From: Bacillus pseudomycoides DSM 12442
Lineage (GTDB): Bacteria > Bacillota > Bacilli > Bacillales > Bacillaceae_G
Direction: 5' to 3'
DNA length: 64,000 nt
Assembly: GCF_000161455.1 (NCBI RefSeq)
Contig: NZ_CM000745.1
Span: 437,447 to 501,446, forward strand
The stretch's first letter is position 1. Every line of letters begins with the position of its first letter. Position numbers and translations under genes: made by a program. Under the pieces are notes generated by a model that saw only the letters and a program-made list of their open reading frames with translations, did no database searches and was not told the DNA's origin. Below are positions 27,242 to 35,399 of this stretch, piece by piece.

Positions 27242-27933
27242 TGAACGAGGGGATTGAAGTACTGATTGTAGAAGATGATATTCGCATCGCAGAGATTCAT
27301 CGTCGGTTTACTGAAAAAGTAGGGGGATTCAAGGTAATTGGGACTGCAACAACAGGAGAACAAGCGAAAGAGTGGTTAGATCTTGTCTCGCCGCAACTTG
27401 TTTTATTGGATGTTTATTTACCTGATATGCAAGGGACGGAACTTGTTACATATATCCGGCGTAACCTACATGATACGGATATAATTATGATTACAGCGGC
27501 ATCAGAAGTCGAAATTGTCCGTCATGCATTGCGAGGTGGGGTGTCGGATTATATTGTAAAGCCACTTATGTTTGATCGTTTCAAAAAAAGTTTAGAAAAC
27601 TATCAAAAAAAAATACAACAATTAAAACAAACTGAGCAACTATCTGCAGAACAAATTGAGCATTTGTGGTTTAAAGGACAGGTGGAATATAATCAAATTG
27701 TTTATGCCCCAAAAGGAATTGATCCTTTAACACTAATAAAAATTAGAAAATATGTATCTAACGTTGGACAAGAAGGAATTACGGCGGAAATGTTGAGTGT
27801 AGAAGTAGGCGTAAGCCGATCGACAGCAAGACGCTATTTAGAGTATTTAATTTCTGAAAAGACGGTTTATGCAGAACTTATATATGGAAATGTTGGAAGA
27901 CCAGAAAGAAGATATTTTCAGGTCTCTTCATAA
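27241..27933 (+). CDS. CitT/DcuR-type response regulator
   Basis: The 230-residue protein has a receiver domain (LIVEDDIRIAEIHRRF; Asp in LVLLDVYLPDMQG; Lys in SDYIVKPLMFDRF) and a C-terminal helix-turn-helix (about 165-225, ITAEMLSVEVGVSRSTARRY). That layout is typical of CitT, DcuR and MalR. It pairs with the kinase before it and probably activates the carboxylate transporter gene that converges on it. Confidence 0.9.
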   Translation: MNEGIEVLIVEDDIRIAEIHRRFTEKVGGFKVIGTATTGEQAKEWLDLVSPQLVLLDVYLPDMQGTELVTYIRRNLHDTDIIMITAASEVEIVRHALRGGVSDYIVKPLMFDRFKKSLENYQKKIQQLKQTEQLSAEQIEHLWFKGQVEYNQIVYAPKGIDPLTLIKIRKYVSNVGQEGITAEMLSVEVGVSRSTARRYLEYLISEKTVYAELIYGNVGRPERRYFQVSS

Positions 27934-27995
27934 AGTGGAATTTTAACCAGTGGAAGTATTACTATCTACGAATAGCGGAGAAAAACATAGAATAG

Positions 27996-28029
27996 AAAAA
28001 GTAGAGACTTCTATGGTCTCTACTTTTTG
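27996..28029. terminator. bidirectional terminator between the regulator and citM-like genes
   Basis: AAAAAGTAGAGAC-TTCTATG-GTCTCTACTTTTT palindrome serves both converging genes. Confidence 0.88.
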
Positions 28030-28059
28030 AATAGGAAGGATGAGGATATTTATTTCATT

Positions 28060-29367
28060 TTATATTGGAATGATGCCAGTAATAATACCGACTATTAACA
28101 TGACCATTGTTGTTCCAACTGCCCAAAGTAAAGTGAAGCGTTGATGTTCACCAAAATCAACCTTTGCCATTCCAACTAATAAATAAGTGGATGGAACGAG
28201 TGGACTTAATAAGTGAACTGGTTGTCCAAGGAGAGAGGCACGCCCCATTTCAGCGGCACTAATTCCATAAGCCGCAGCGGCTTTTGTGAGAATTGGCAAT
28301 ACACCAAAATAAAAAGCATCATTGGACATAAAGAATGTGAAAGGCATACTTATAATAGCTGTAATAATAGGAAGCTGTGGTCCGAGCGCATCAGGAATAA
28401 GGGCAACTAGGCTTTGTGCCATCGCATCTACCATTTTTGTCCCCGATAAAATTCCTGTGAAAATTCCAGCGGCAAATACTAAAGAAACAACCGCTAATAC
28501 GTTTCCTGCATGAGAAGCAATACGTTCTTTTTGTTCTTCCAGACTTGGATAATTAATCATAACTGCAATAGCAAAAGCAACTGTAAATAATACAGGAAGT
28601 GGCATAACCTCTATGATAAGGCAGACGAGAAGAGCGATTGTTAATAAAAAGTTAATCCATAATAATTTGGGACGTTTATAGCTAGTAGCTTCTGTAGTTG
28701 CTGCTTGTTCATCCATCAGTGCCTTTTCTTTTTGTGTATATTGTATATCGACAATTCCTAAGCGCTTTCTCTCTTTTTTTCCAAGGAAGTAAGCAACAAA
28801 AACAACCCATATTGCTCCACCAATCATTGCTGGAATAAGTGGTGTAAATAACTGTGAAGCATCGAGAGTAAGTGCACTCATAACCCTAGCTGTTGGACCA
28901 CCCCAAGGTGTAAGATTTGTAACCCCAGCTCCTAGCATAACAACTCCAGCTAATATAAGCGGATTCATTCCAAGGCGTTTATATAGTGGATACATTGCAG
29001 AAACTGTAATCATATATGTTGTTGTGCCATCACCATCCAATGAAACAATAATAGTAAGAATTGCTGTACCAACAACAATTTTTAATGGATCACCGTTTAC
29101 AATCTTCAAGATTTTACTAATGATTGGATCAAATAATCCACTATCAATCATAATTCCGAAATATAAAATGGCAAACATAAGCATAATACCAGTCGGTGCT
29201 AATTTCTTAATCCCGTCTAGCATCATTGGTCCTACATTTGCATAAAATCCCCCAATTAATGCAAATATAATAGGAATTAATATTAATGCAACTAATGCTG
29301 ACATACGTTTGGTCATAATTAAAAACATAAAGACAAAGACCATCGCAAACCCGAGTACCGCTAACAT
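28060..29367 (-). CDS. citM: CitMHS-family citrate/carboxylate:cation symporter
   Basis: The 435-residue integral membrane protein has about twelve hydrophobic segments. The opening (VLGFAMVFVFMFLIMTKRMS), SLDGDGTTTYMITVSAMYPL, GVTNLTPWGGPTARVMSAL and the C-terminal QPVHLLSPLVPSTYLLVGMA are hallmarks of CitM/CitH. These take up citrate complexed with divalent metal ions. An AGAGGGGGA ribosome site and a cre-like site lie directly upstream. Substrate preference (CitM versus CitH) cannot be read from sequence alone. The converging CitS/CitT-like pair is the likely activator. Confidence 0.88.
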   Translation of the reverse strand: MLAVLGFAMVFVFMFLIMTKRMSALVALILIPIIFALIGGFYANVGPMMLDGIKKLAPTGIMLMFAILYFGIMIDSGLFDPIISKILKIVNGDPLKIVVGTAILTIIVSLDGDGTTTYMITVSAMYPLYKRLGMNPLILAGVVMLGAGVTNLTPWGGPTARVMSALTLDASQLFTPLIPAMIGGAIWVVFVAYFLGKKERKRLGIVDIQYTQKEKALMDEQAATTEATSYKRPKLLWINFLLTIALLVCLIIEVMPLPVLFTVAFAIAVMINYPSLEEQKERIASHAGNVLAVVSLVFAAGIFTGILSGTKMVDAMAQSLVALIPDALGPQLPIITAIISMPFTFFMSNDAFYFGVLPILTKAAAAYGISAAEMGRASLLGQPVHLLSPLVPSTYLLVGMAKVDFGEHQRFTLLWAVGTTMVMLIVGIITGIIPI

Positions 29368-29387
29368 GTAATCTCCCCCTCTGAAAA

Positions 29388-29401
29388 TGATTGCGCTTTC
29401 A
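29388..29401 (-). promoter_or_regulatory. cre-like CcpA site in front of citM
   Basis: TGAAAGCGCAATCA on the minus strand differs at one position from TGWNANCGNTNWCA. It sits about 20 bases before the start codon, between promoter and ribosome site, where CcpA binding would block transcription. citM of B. subtilis is CcpA-controlled. Confidence 0.6.
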
Positions 29402-29502
29402 ACGAATGCTGAAAATTCAGAAAAACCTTTCTATTTATCATAAAGGATGGAATATGTATGGTAAATAATTAGAAAAATAACGTTATTAAACGCATAATCG
29501 TT

Positions 29503-29520
29503 ATTTTGTTCATTTTGTTC
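29503..29520 (-). promoter_or_regulatory. tandem 9-bp repeat, possible regulator site for citM
   Basis: GAACAAAAT occurs twice head to tail on the minus strand, about 135 bases upstream of citM. AT-rich direct repeats are typical of CitT/MalR-type binding sites, but assignment is a guess. Confidence 0.35.
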
Positions 29521-29621
29521 ATGAATTTTATTTTGAATTTTTAAAAATATAATGTGTTTATTGTAGGAGTGATAGAATAGATGAGAAAATAGAGAAGCGT
29601 GAAGTAGGGAGTAGATTTTGA

Positions 29622-29876
29622 ATGAAAGCAATGATTGAAGAGATTTATAGTTCATATAAAGGAAGAGTAGAAGAGATTTTCGTTGATGAATCATCTTACG
29701 TATATGAATGGGCAAAATTAATGACGATTCGAAAAAATGACGGAACACTGGAGAAAGTAGCAGTGGGAATTAGTGGTCATATACGATCTGTAAATATAGA
29801 GGTTGGTCAGGAAATTGATATGGATACATTGTTACTTAAGTTAGAAGATGATTTATTGATTACGGGCTGCGAATGA
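29622..29876 (+). CDS. small biotinyl/lipoyl-like barrel-sandwich protein
   Basis: The 84-residue protein reads as two related half-motifs: YKGRVEEIFVDESSYVYEWA with the following strand KLMTIRKNDG, and ISGHIRSVNIEVGQEIDMDT with LLLKLEDD. Together they make a complete barrel-sandwich fold as in biotinyl/lipoyl carrier domains. The modified Lys (MKM or DKA type) is missing from the turn, so it is not an ordinary carrier. Single gene with a terminator. Function unknown. The ATG at 29622 has a rather distant AGGGAG site. Confidence 0.6.
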   Translation: MKAMIEEIYSSYKGRVEEIFVDESSYVYEWAKLMTIRKNDGTLEKVAVGISGHIRSVNIEVGQEIDMDTLLLKLEDDLLITGCE

Positions 29877-29880
29877 TAGA

Positions 29881-29912
29881 AGATGTGTAGAAATTGCTAC
29901 ACATCTTTTTTT
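29881..29912 (+). terminator. terminator after the lipoyl-like gene
   Basis: AGATGTGTAG-AAATTG-CTACACATCT with T8 tail. Confidence 0.88.
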
Positions 29913-29956
29913 TATTAGGAAAAATTCCATTTATTACAAAAAGTGCATTGTTTTTT

Positions 29957-29989
29957 CACAAATCTCACACAAATTTCACACAACTCTTT
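29957..29989 (+). promoter_or_regulatory. three 11-bp direct repeats (ResD-like operator) upstream of nosD
   Basis: CACAA recurs at exactly 11-base intervals (29957, 29968, 29979), and on the other strand each unit reads TTGTGnGA or similar. ResD of Bacillus binds TTTGTGAA-type sequences. One helical turn between units is the usual arrangement for OmpR-family regulators. A TATTCT -10-like hexamer follows at 29992. It points to control by low oxygen or nitrite/NO, or by another OmpR-type regulator. Confidence 0.55.
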
Positions 29990-30043
29990 GGTATTCTCCT
30001 AAATGAGTAAGTAAATAGAATTTGATAGAGAAGGGAATTACAT

Positions 30044-31318
30044 ATGAAAATGATTCGATTTTCTTTTCTCTTATTTTTTGTATTACTTTGTATCCCATTT
30101 CGTATTCATGCTGAAACAACAATTCAATCACAAATTGATGATACTCCTGCGTACGGAACTGTAAAGCTAAAAAATGGTATGTATAATGAAACGATTGAAA
30201 TATCAAAACCTATTACGTTGGAAGGAGAGAAAAATACGAAGATTCGTTTTTGTGGTAATAAACCTGTTATTAAGGTGAATGGGGAAAATGTTACTGTTAA
30301 ACGACTAAAAATAGAGCAGTGTAAGAAAAGAGAGGGAACAGCCGCTGTATATGTTGCAGGAGCCGGGCATAATTTCACTGATTTAGAAATTCGTACACAG
30401 CAAATTGGGATGAAGTTGGAAGGTACTCAAAATACGAAAATCCAGAATAGCAGTATTCTAGGAGAAGCTAACGGTAATGGAATTGATTTATGGAAGTCCC
30501 ATTGGAATCAAATTGAAAATGTTCGAATGAAAAATGTAAGGGATGGGATTTATTTAGAGCAAAGTGATAATAATCAAATATTAAGAAATTCCATTAGGCA
30601 ATCTCGTTATGGTATTCACCTTATGTATTCTGATGGTACGAATGTGAGCAATAATATATCACAATATAATATAACTGGTGCGATGATTATGGGTACGAAA
30701 AGAACGACTGTAAAGGGAAATCAATTTATCAATAATAGAAGAAATGTTCATGCGCAAGGATTACTTTTGTACGATGCGATAGAAACAGAAGTTATGCAGA
30801 ATCAAGTTACTAACAATAGAGTGGGAATGTATGTTGAAAAGGCGAAAGATAGTCGGATTATAAAAAACATCGTTACAAATAACTTTATTGGAGTGCAATT
30901 AAAAAATGCAAATGAAAATGAAATAGCTGAGAATACCTTTTTAAGTAATATCAATGGCTCACAAGCTGCGAAAAGCACGAATAATGTAATTCATCGTAAT
31001 TATTGGGATGGTGCTTTAAAAGTAGATTTAAATCATACAGGTATTAGTGCATTACCTTATAAGGCTGATTCTTTTTTTTTAGTTTTAACGCAGGATATTC
31101 CTGAATACCAGTTGTTTTTTCATTCGCCTGGGCTGCTTGTTTTACAAAATTTAATCAAAATTCCAGATGAATCGATGTTAATTGATTATAAACCAAGTAT
31201 GAGTATGCAGTTTTCGAAGATAGAAAGAGGTACAGAAAGTCAATTTGAAGCTTGGATTATTAGTGTAAGTATGTTGCTTATGGGAAGTATATTGTTCTTT
31301 TTAGGGAGGAAGTATTGA
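30044..31318 (+). CDS. nosD: NosD-like exported beta-helix protein
   Basis: The 424-residue protein has a signal peptide (RFSFLLFFVLLCIPFRIHA), then a right-handed beta-helix with many Asn-rich CASH repeats (GIYLEQSDNNQILRNSIRQ, GIHLMYSDGTNVSNN, GVQLKNANENEIAENTF), and a C-terminal membrane helix (about 400-420). The IHLMYSDG motif is typical of NosD, the copper-cluster maturation factor of nitrous oxide reductase. It starts an operon with nosL, an ABC permease and an ATPase. No nosZ is present in the window. ATG 30044 has AGAAGGGA upstream. Confidence 0.85.
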   Translation: MKMIRFSFLLFFVLLCIPFRIHAETTIQSQIDDTPAYGTVKLKNGMYNETIEISKPITLEGEKNTKIRFCGNKPVIKVNGENVTVKRLKIEQCKKREGTAAVYVAGAGHNFTDLEIRTQQIGMKLEGTQNTKIQNSSILGEANGNGIDLWKSHWNQIENVRMKNVRDGIYLEQSDNNQILRNSIRQSRYGIHLMYSDGTNVSNNISQYNITGAMIMGTKRTTVKGNQFINNRRNVHAQGLLLYDAIETEVMQNQVTNNRVGMYVEKAKDSRIIKNIVTNNFIGVQLKNANENEIAENTFLSNINGSQAAKSTNNVIHRNYWDGALKVDLNHTGISALPYKADSFFLVLTQDIPEYQLFFHSPGLLVLQNLIKIPDESMLIDYKPSMSMQFSKIERGTESQFEAWIISVSMLLMGSILFFLGRKY

Positions 31319-31836
31319 TGAAAATAAAACATGTTGTATTTGTTATGTGTATGTGCCTAGTATTTGCAGTGGTAGGGTGTGGAAAGAAGGGCGCAGAGCC
31401 AGTCGCGGTCGATGAAAAAAATGATAAGTGTGATGTTTGTAATATGGCAGTAATGGATAATCAATTCGCAACGGAAGTTATTTTAGAAAATGGTAAAGCG
31501 CTAAAATTTGATGACATTGGTTGTATGTATAAATGGATGGACGAACATAAAAATGAAAAAACACAAGAAAAATTTGTTCGAGATTATCATACCAAGGATT
31601 GGATTTCATTAGATAAAGCTACTTATGTGTATGATAAAACAATTAAAACGCCAATGGCATACAATGTAATTTCTTTTAAAGAGAAAAAAGATGCTGAAAA
31701 CTTTGTATCTAAACATGCTGGAAAAGTCCTTTCATATAAAGAGTTAACGGATCATAAATGGGAAATGAATAAAGAAATGATGGGGAAAATGAAGAAGGAG
31801 CATGGGAAAGAGAATAACTCAGGGCACTCCCATTAA
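31318..31836 (+). CDS. nosL: NosL-family copper-binding lipoprotein
   Basis: The 172-residue lipoprotein has a signal peptide with lipobox VVGC (Cys near 20), then the NosL core KCDVCNMAVMDNQFATEV with the Cys-Met copper site, and LKFDDIGCMYKWMDEH. A His-rich C-terminal tail (HGKENNSGHSH) adds possible metal ligands. NosL delivers Cu(I) for CuZ assembly in nitrous oxide reductase, and related proteins serve other metal centres. Its ATG overlaps the nosD stop by one base. Confidence 0.88.
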   Translation: MKIKHVVFVMCMCLVFAVVGCGKKGAEPVAVDEKNDKCDVCNMAVMDNQFATEVILENGKALKFDDIGCMYKWMDEHKNEKTQEKFVRDYHTKDWISLDKATYVYDKTIKTPMAYNVISFKEKKDAENFVSKHAGKVLSYKELTDHKWEMNKEMMGKMKKEHGKENNSGHSH

Positions 31837-31883
31837 TATGAAATAAAATGGAAAGAGGCTTTATAGCCTACAAATAGCTGGAT

Positions 31884-31915
31884 AAAAGACAACCTTAGGC
31901 GGTTGTCTTTTTCTA
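31884..31915 (+). terminator. terminator inside the nos-type cluster
   Basis: AAAAGACAACC-TTAGGC-GGTTGTCTTTTT between nosL and the permease gene. It may reduce expression of the ABC transporter relative to nosDL, or the transporter may have its own promoter. Confidence 0.75.
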
Positions 31916-31931
31916 TAAAAAGGGTGATGAT

Positions 31932-32744
31932 ATGTGGAATATATGCTATTCAGAGTGGCGTAGAACAGTAAGAGAAAAGTCTTCGTATACATTTTTATTA
32001 CTTTGGATTGTAATACTTTCTTTATTATTTTTGATGGAACGGAATGTACCATCCTTAGCGGGATATACGAACACAATGGGAACGATTTTAAACTTAATTT
32101 TATACATTATCCCTTTATTTATGTTAATCGCAGGATCATTTTCAATTGCAAATGAGATGGAAAATGGACAGTGGCGGCTTCTGTGTACATATCCTTTAAC
32201 TACATCCTCATATGTAATAGGAAAGATTGCTGGTCAATTTATAGCGCAAATTATTCTTTTTACACTTAGCTTTGGAAGTAGTGTAATGATTGGATTATTA
32301 AGTGGAAGTATGTTTAAAAGTAGCTGGATACTAGCAATTTACTTATTTTCTATTATTCTTATATTCTTTTTTATAGTTTTAGGTATAACAATTGGTGCAT
32401 TTTCTCTGACAAGGTGGCAAGCGTTAGCAATTTCAATTGCAGTTTGGTTTTTACTCATTATGATGTGGCCTACGGCAGTAATTAGTATTCTTAATCTTGT
32501 TCCATATACGATGATAGCGTCGCTTATAAAAGTTTTTGTGTTTTGTAATCCGGCTGAACTGCTAAGAATCATATTTGTTATTCAATTAGGGGGAGGGGCA
32601 GTATTTGGACAATCCTATGATCAGCTTGTGATGTTTTTTCAGAGTGGGGCAGTAGTTATAGTTCTTTTTATGTATAGTGCGATCTATACAGTAATCTTCT
32701 TATTATTAGCTGTTTGGCGACTAGAAAGGAGAAGAAACCAATGA
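31932..32744 (+). CDS. nosY: ABC-2 type permease (NosY-like)
   Basis: The 270-residue membrane protein has six predicted helices, starting at about 20, 52, 100, 135, 170 and 238, and the ANEMENGQWRLLCTYPLTTSS loop typical of NosY/YhaP-type ABC-2 permeases. Its stop overlaps the ATPase start by four bases (ATGA). With NosD it should form the NosDFY machine that supplies sulfur or acts on copper-protein maturation across the membrane. Confidence 0.82.
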   Translation: MWNICYSEWRRTVREKSSYTFLLLWIVILSLLFLMERNVPSLAGYTNTMGTILNLILYIIPLFMLIAGSFSIANEMENGQWRLLCTYPLTTSSYVIGKIAGQFIAQIILFTLSFGSSVMIGLLSGSMFKSSWILAIYLFSIILIFFFIVLGITIGAFSLTRWQALAISIAVWFLLIMMWPTAVISILNLVPYTMIASLIKVFVFCNPAELLRIIFVIQLGGGAVFGQSYDQLVMFFQSGAVVIVLFMYSAIYTVIFLLLAVWRLERRRNQ

Positions 32745-33436
32745 CGGTATTGCAAATTGATGGAATTTGTAAGCAGTATAAAAAGAAAACGGCATTATTT
32801 CCTACTTCGCTACACGGTAGAGATGGAGAATGTATTGTACTATGCGGTGGAAACGGAGCGGGGAAAAGTACGATCCTTAATATATTAGCAGGAATCTCTT
32901 CACCTACATCTGGAACAGTAAGGTTACAGGACATAGAATTGCGTAAAAATAGAAGGCGATATGTAGCTGAAATTGGTTATATGCCAGATGATTTTCATGC
33001 GCAACAATCTATGACTGTACAAGAGTTTCTATCATTCTATGCAGCTTTTCGGAAGGTAGGAAAAGAGAGAGTCCAGGAAGTAATTGCATTACTTGGATTA
33101 GAAGAGAAGCAAAGCGAGTGTTTACACAGACTATCAAAAGGAATGAGACAAAGGCTTTTATTTGGACAAGCGTGGCTCGCCAAGCCTAAATTACTACTAT
33201 TAGATGAACCAACAAATGGTTTAGATCCATATTGGGTAAATGAATTTGTTACATTATTAAAAGATATAAAGAGAAGTGGTACAATCATTGTTTTTTCTAC
33301 ACATATGATGGATGTAGCAGCAGATATTGGAGATGTGATTCTCTTTATGGAAGATGGAAAGATTACACAAGAAATAAGAGACGATGGAAATACGGAAAAC
33401 TTGATATTACAATTATTGCAGCTTCATCGTAAGTAA
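32741..33436 (+). CDS. nosF: ABC transporter ATPase (NosF-like)
   Basis: The 231-residue ATPase has Walker A GGNGAGKST, signature LSKGMRQRL, Walker B LLLLDEPTNGLD and the H-loop FSTHMMD. The start at 32741 follows AAAGGAG and gives translational coupling to the permease. It powers the NosY-like permease. Confidence 0.88.
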   Translation: MTVLQIDGICKQYKKKTALFPTSLHGRDGECIVLCGGNGAGKSTILNILAGISSPTSGTVRLQDIELRKNRRRYVAEIGYMPDDFHAQQSMTVQEFLSFYAAFRKVGKERVQEVIALLGLEEKQSECLHRLSKGMRQRLLFGQAWLAKPKLLLLDEPTNGLDPYWVNEFVTLLKDIKRSGTIIVFSTHMMDVAADIGDVILFMEDGKITQEIRDDGNTENLILQLLQLHRK

Positions 33437-33454
33437 CAGAATAGATTTTTTCAT

Positions 33455-33502
33455 ATAATCCAAACAGCTGTTGAATCATTTTCAACAGCTGTTTGGATTA
33501 TA
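33455..33502. repeat. 22-bp perfect palindrome
   Basis: TATAATCCAAACAGCTGTTG and two further bases pair with their exact complement around a five-base loop. There is no T run on the plus strand. It may stop transcription from nosF or be a repeat-derived hairpin. No second copy seen in the window. Confidence 0.6.
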
Positions 33503-33603
33503 TACCTGTTCTTACTTTTGATAATATAGGCATAGAATATAGTAGGAAAGAAGAGCGATTGCAACGATTATCATTCCTGAAAAAGAATGAGAGGCGAATA
33601 GAA

Positions 33604-34548
33604 ATGGGGAAAGAACTGTCTGTGACAATTGAAAGTACTTTTACACTTCAAGGAACATTAACAATTCCTACATATTATTCAGAAACATATCCAGTTATTA
33701 TGTTGATTGGTGGTACTGGGAAGGGAAATCGTGATGGAAATACAAGTCGTTTACAGTTAAACTTATATAAAGAATTAGCTGATTATTTTACCTCTTTAGG
33801 ATTTGCAGTGCTTCGTTATGATAAACGTGGTACTCATAAAAGTAAGGGGAATTACTATAAAGCAGGGATAACAGATTTTATTGATGATGCTGCTTTATGG
33901 ATTAGATTTTTAAAGGATCATCCGCAAATAGATCCGAAACGTGTTATTATTGCGGGGCATAGTGAGGGAGCTTTGCTTGCACCAGCTGTCTACGTAAGAG
34001 AATCAGTTGCGGGATTAATATTACTTGCTGGTGCAGCAGAACCATCTAAATTGTTGCTCGAGAGACAAGTAGATAAAGTTGCTAACGAGTTAGAAATAGC
34101 GTCAGGATTCAGAGGGTGTTTATCTAAAATGTTGAAAATTCCGCAGCATATAAGAAAGCAAAATGAAGTACTGATGAAAAAGGTGCAACATTCAACAAAA
34201 GCTGTTATATGGATCAAAGGTACAAAAGTGAATGCAAAATGGCTAAGAGAACAGTTACAATATAATGTAGTTACATATTTAGAGCAAGTATCATGTCCTG
34301 TTTTAGCAATTACGGGAGACAGTGATATACAAGTGCCACCTGAGCATGCTAAACTGATTGCTTCATATGTTAATGGTGAAGCAGAGTGGCATATCATTCC
34401 GAACATGAACCATATTTTAAGAAATTATGAACATAAGCATACAATGATTCGATTAATGAAGGAATATGAGGGGCTTATGGATAAATCTATTGAAGAAGAG
34501 TTGTTACATGTGATGAAGGGATGGTTAAAAAAACATTATCTTTCATAG
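33604..34548 (+). CDS. alpha/beta-hydrolase (esterase/peptidase-like)
   Basis: The 314-residue hydrolase has a beta-rich N-terminal part (TIESTFTLQGTLTIP), the oxyanion segment MLIGGTGKGNRDGN, RYDKRGTHKSKGNYYKAGI, nucleophile elbow AGHSEGALLAP (Ser), acid in GDSDIQVPPEHAK (Asp) and His in MNHILRN. This resembles YqkD/YfhR-like acyl hydrolases with an N-terminal DUF. No signal peptide, so cytoplasmic. The start at 33604 is chosen for the AGAGG site nine bases upstream. The ankyrin lipoprotein gene follows after 11 bases. Confidence 0.82.
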   Translation: MGKELSVTIESTFTLQGTLTIPTYYSETYPVIMLIGGTGKGNRDGNTSRLQLNLYKELADYFTSLGFAVLRYDKRGTHKSKGNYYKAGITDFIDDAALWIRFLKDHPQIDPKRVIIAGHSEGALLAPAVYVRESVAGLILLAGAAEPSKLLLERQVDKVANELEIASGFRGCLSKMLKIPQHIRKQNEVLMKKVQHSTKAVIWIKGTKVNAKWLREQLQYNVVTYLEQVSCPVLAITGDSDIQVPPEHAKLIASYVNGEAEWHIIPNMNHILRNYEHKHTMIRLMKEYEGLMDKSIEEELLHVMKGWLKKHYLS

Positions 34549-34559
34549 GAGCTGTAGTT

Positions 34560-35351
34560 GTGAGGAAACAAAATTTTTTATTATTTATGTTGTTAGGGCT
34601 TTTCATTATGATAGTAGCTTGTGAGAAGCAAGAAGAGGTTGAATCTAAACCGGTTCAAGTGAAAAATGAAAAAAAACAAGAGAAGACGCATAAAGAGGAA
34701 GAAGAGAACAAAGAGAAAAAGAATATGAATTTAATGGATAAGCAATTATTACTTTCTGCAACATTAGGCGATACAGAAACAGTTATGAAATTAATAAAAG
34801 ATGGAGCTAACATAAATGTATCAGGGGATAAAGGAGAAACACCTGTAATGGCAGCGACGTATCATAATCATGTTGAGACAGTGAAAGCATTGATCGATGC
34901 AGGTGCAGACATTGAATTGCCAGATGAAAATAAAGAAAATCCATTCCTTTATGCGAGCAAAGAGGGCTATGTTAATATTGTGAAACTAACAATTGATGCA
35001 GGAACAAATATTAGAGAAACAAATCGTCATGGTGGAACAGCACTCATTCCAGCGGCTGAAAGAGGACATGTGGAAGTTGTAAAAGAGCTAGTAGGTCGCA
35101 CAGATATCGATGTGAATTATAGAAATGACCGTGGTTGGACGGCATTACTAGAAGCAATTGTTCTTGGTAATGGTAGTGAAAATCATAAACAAATTGTTCA
35201 GTTACTCATTGATCATGGGGCAGATGTAAATATGGCAGATCGAGACGGCGTTACTCCACTAGAGCATGCGGAAAATCGAGGTTTTAAAGAAATCGCAAAT
35301 ATGCTAAGAGTAGCAGGAGCAAATGAAATTATCAAACAATCTACAGAATAA
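34560..35351 (+). CDS. ankyrin repeat lipoprotein
   Basis: The 263-residue protein starts at GTG with AGGAG eight bases upstream. It has a lipoprotein signal (LLGLFIMIVAC, Cys near 22), a Lys/Glu-rich linker, then six ankyrin repeats (about 60-255: DKQLLLSATLGDTETVMKLI, KGETPVMAATYHNHVETVKA and so on). It should be anchored at the outer face of the membrane. The role is unknown, and ankyrin lipoproteins are frequent in the B. cereus group. Confidence 0.85.
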   Translation: MRKQNFLLFMLLGLFIMIVACEKQEEVESKPVQVKNEKKQEKTHKEEEENKEKKNMNLMDKQLLLSATLGDTETVMKLIKDGANINVSGDKGETPVMAATYHNHVETVKALIDAGADIELPDENKENPFLYASKEGYVNIVKLTIDAGTNIRETNRHGGTALIPAAERGHVEVVKELVGRTDIDVNYRNDRGWTALLEAIVLGNGSENHKQIVQLLIDHGADVNMADRDGVTPLEHAENRGFKEIANMLRVAGANEIIKQSTE

Positions 35352-35363
35352 TGTAAGGTATAG

Positions 35364-35397
35364 AAAAAGAGATAAGAGGGAATCTTATCTCTTTTTT
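35364..35397. terminator. bidirectional terminator at 35.4 kb
   Basis: AAAAAGAGATAAGA-GGGAA-TCTTATCTCTTTTT ends the ankyrin gene on plus and the six-gene operon on minus. Confidence 0.87.
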
Positions 35398-35399
35398 AT

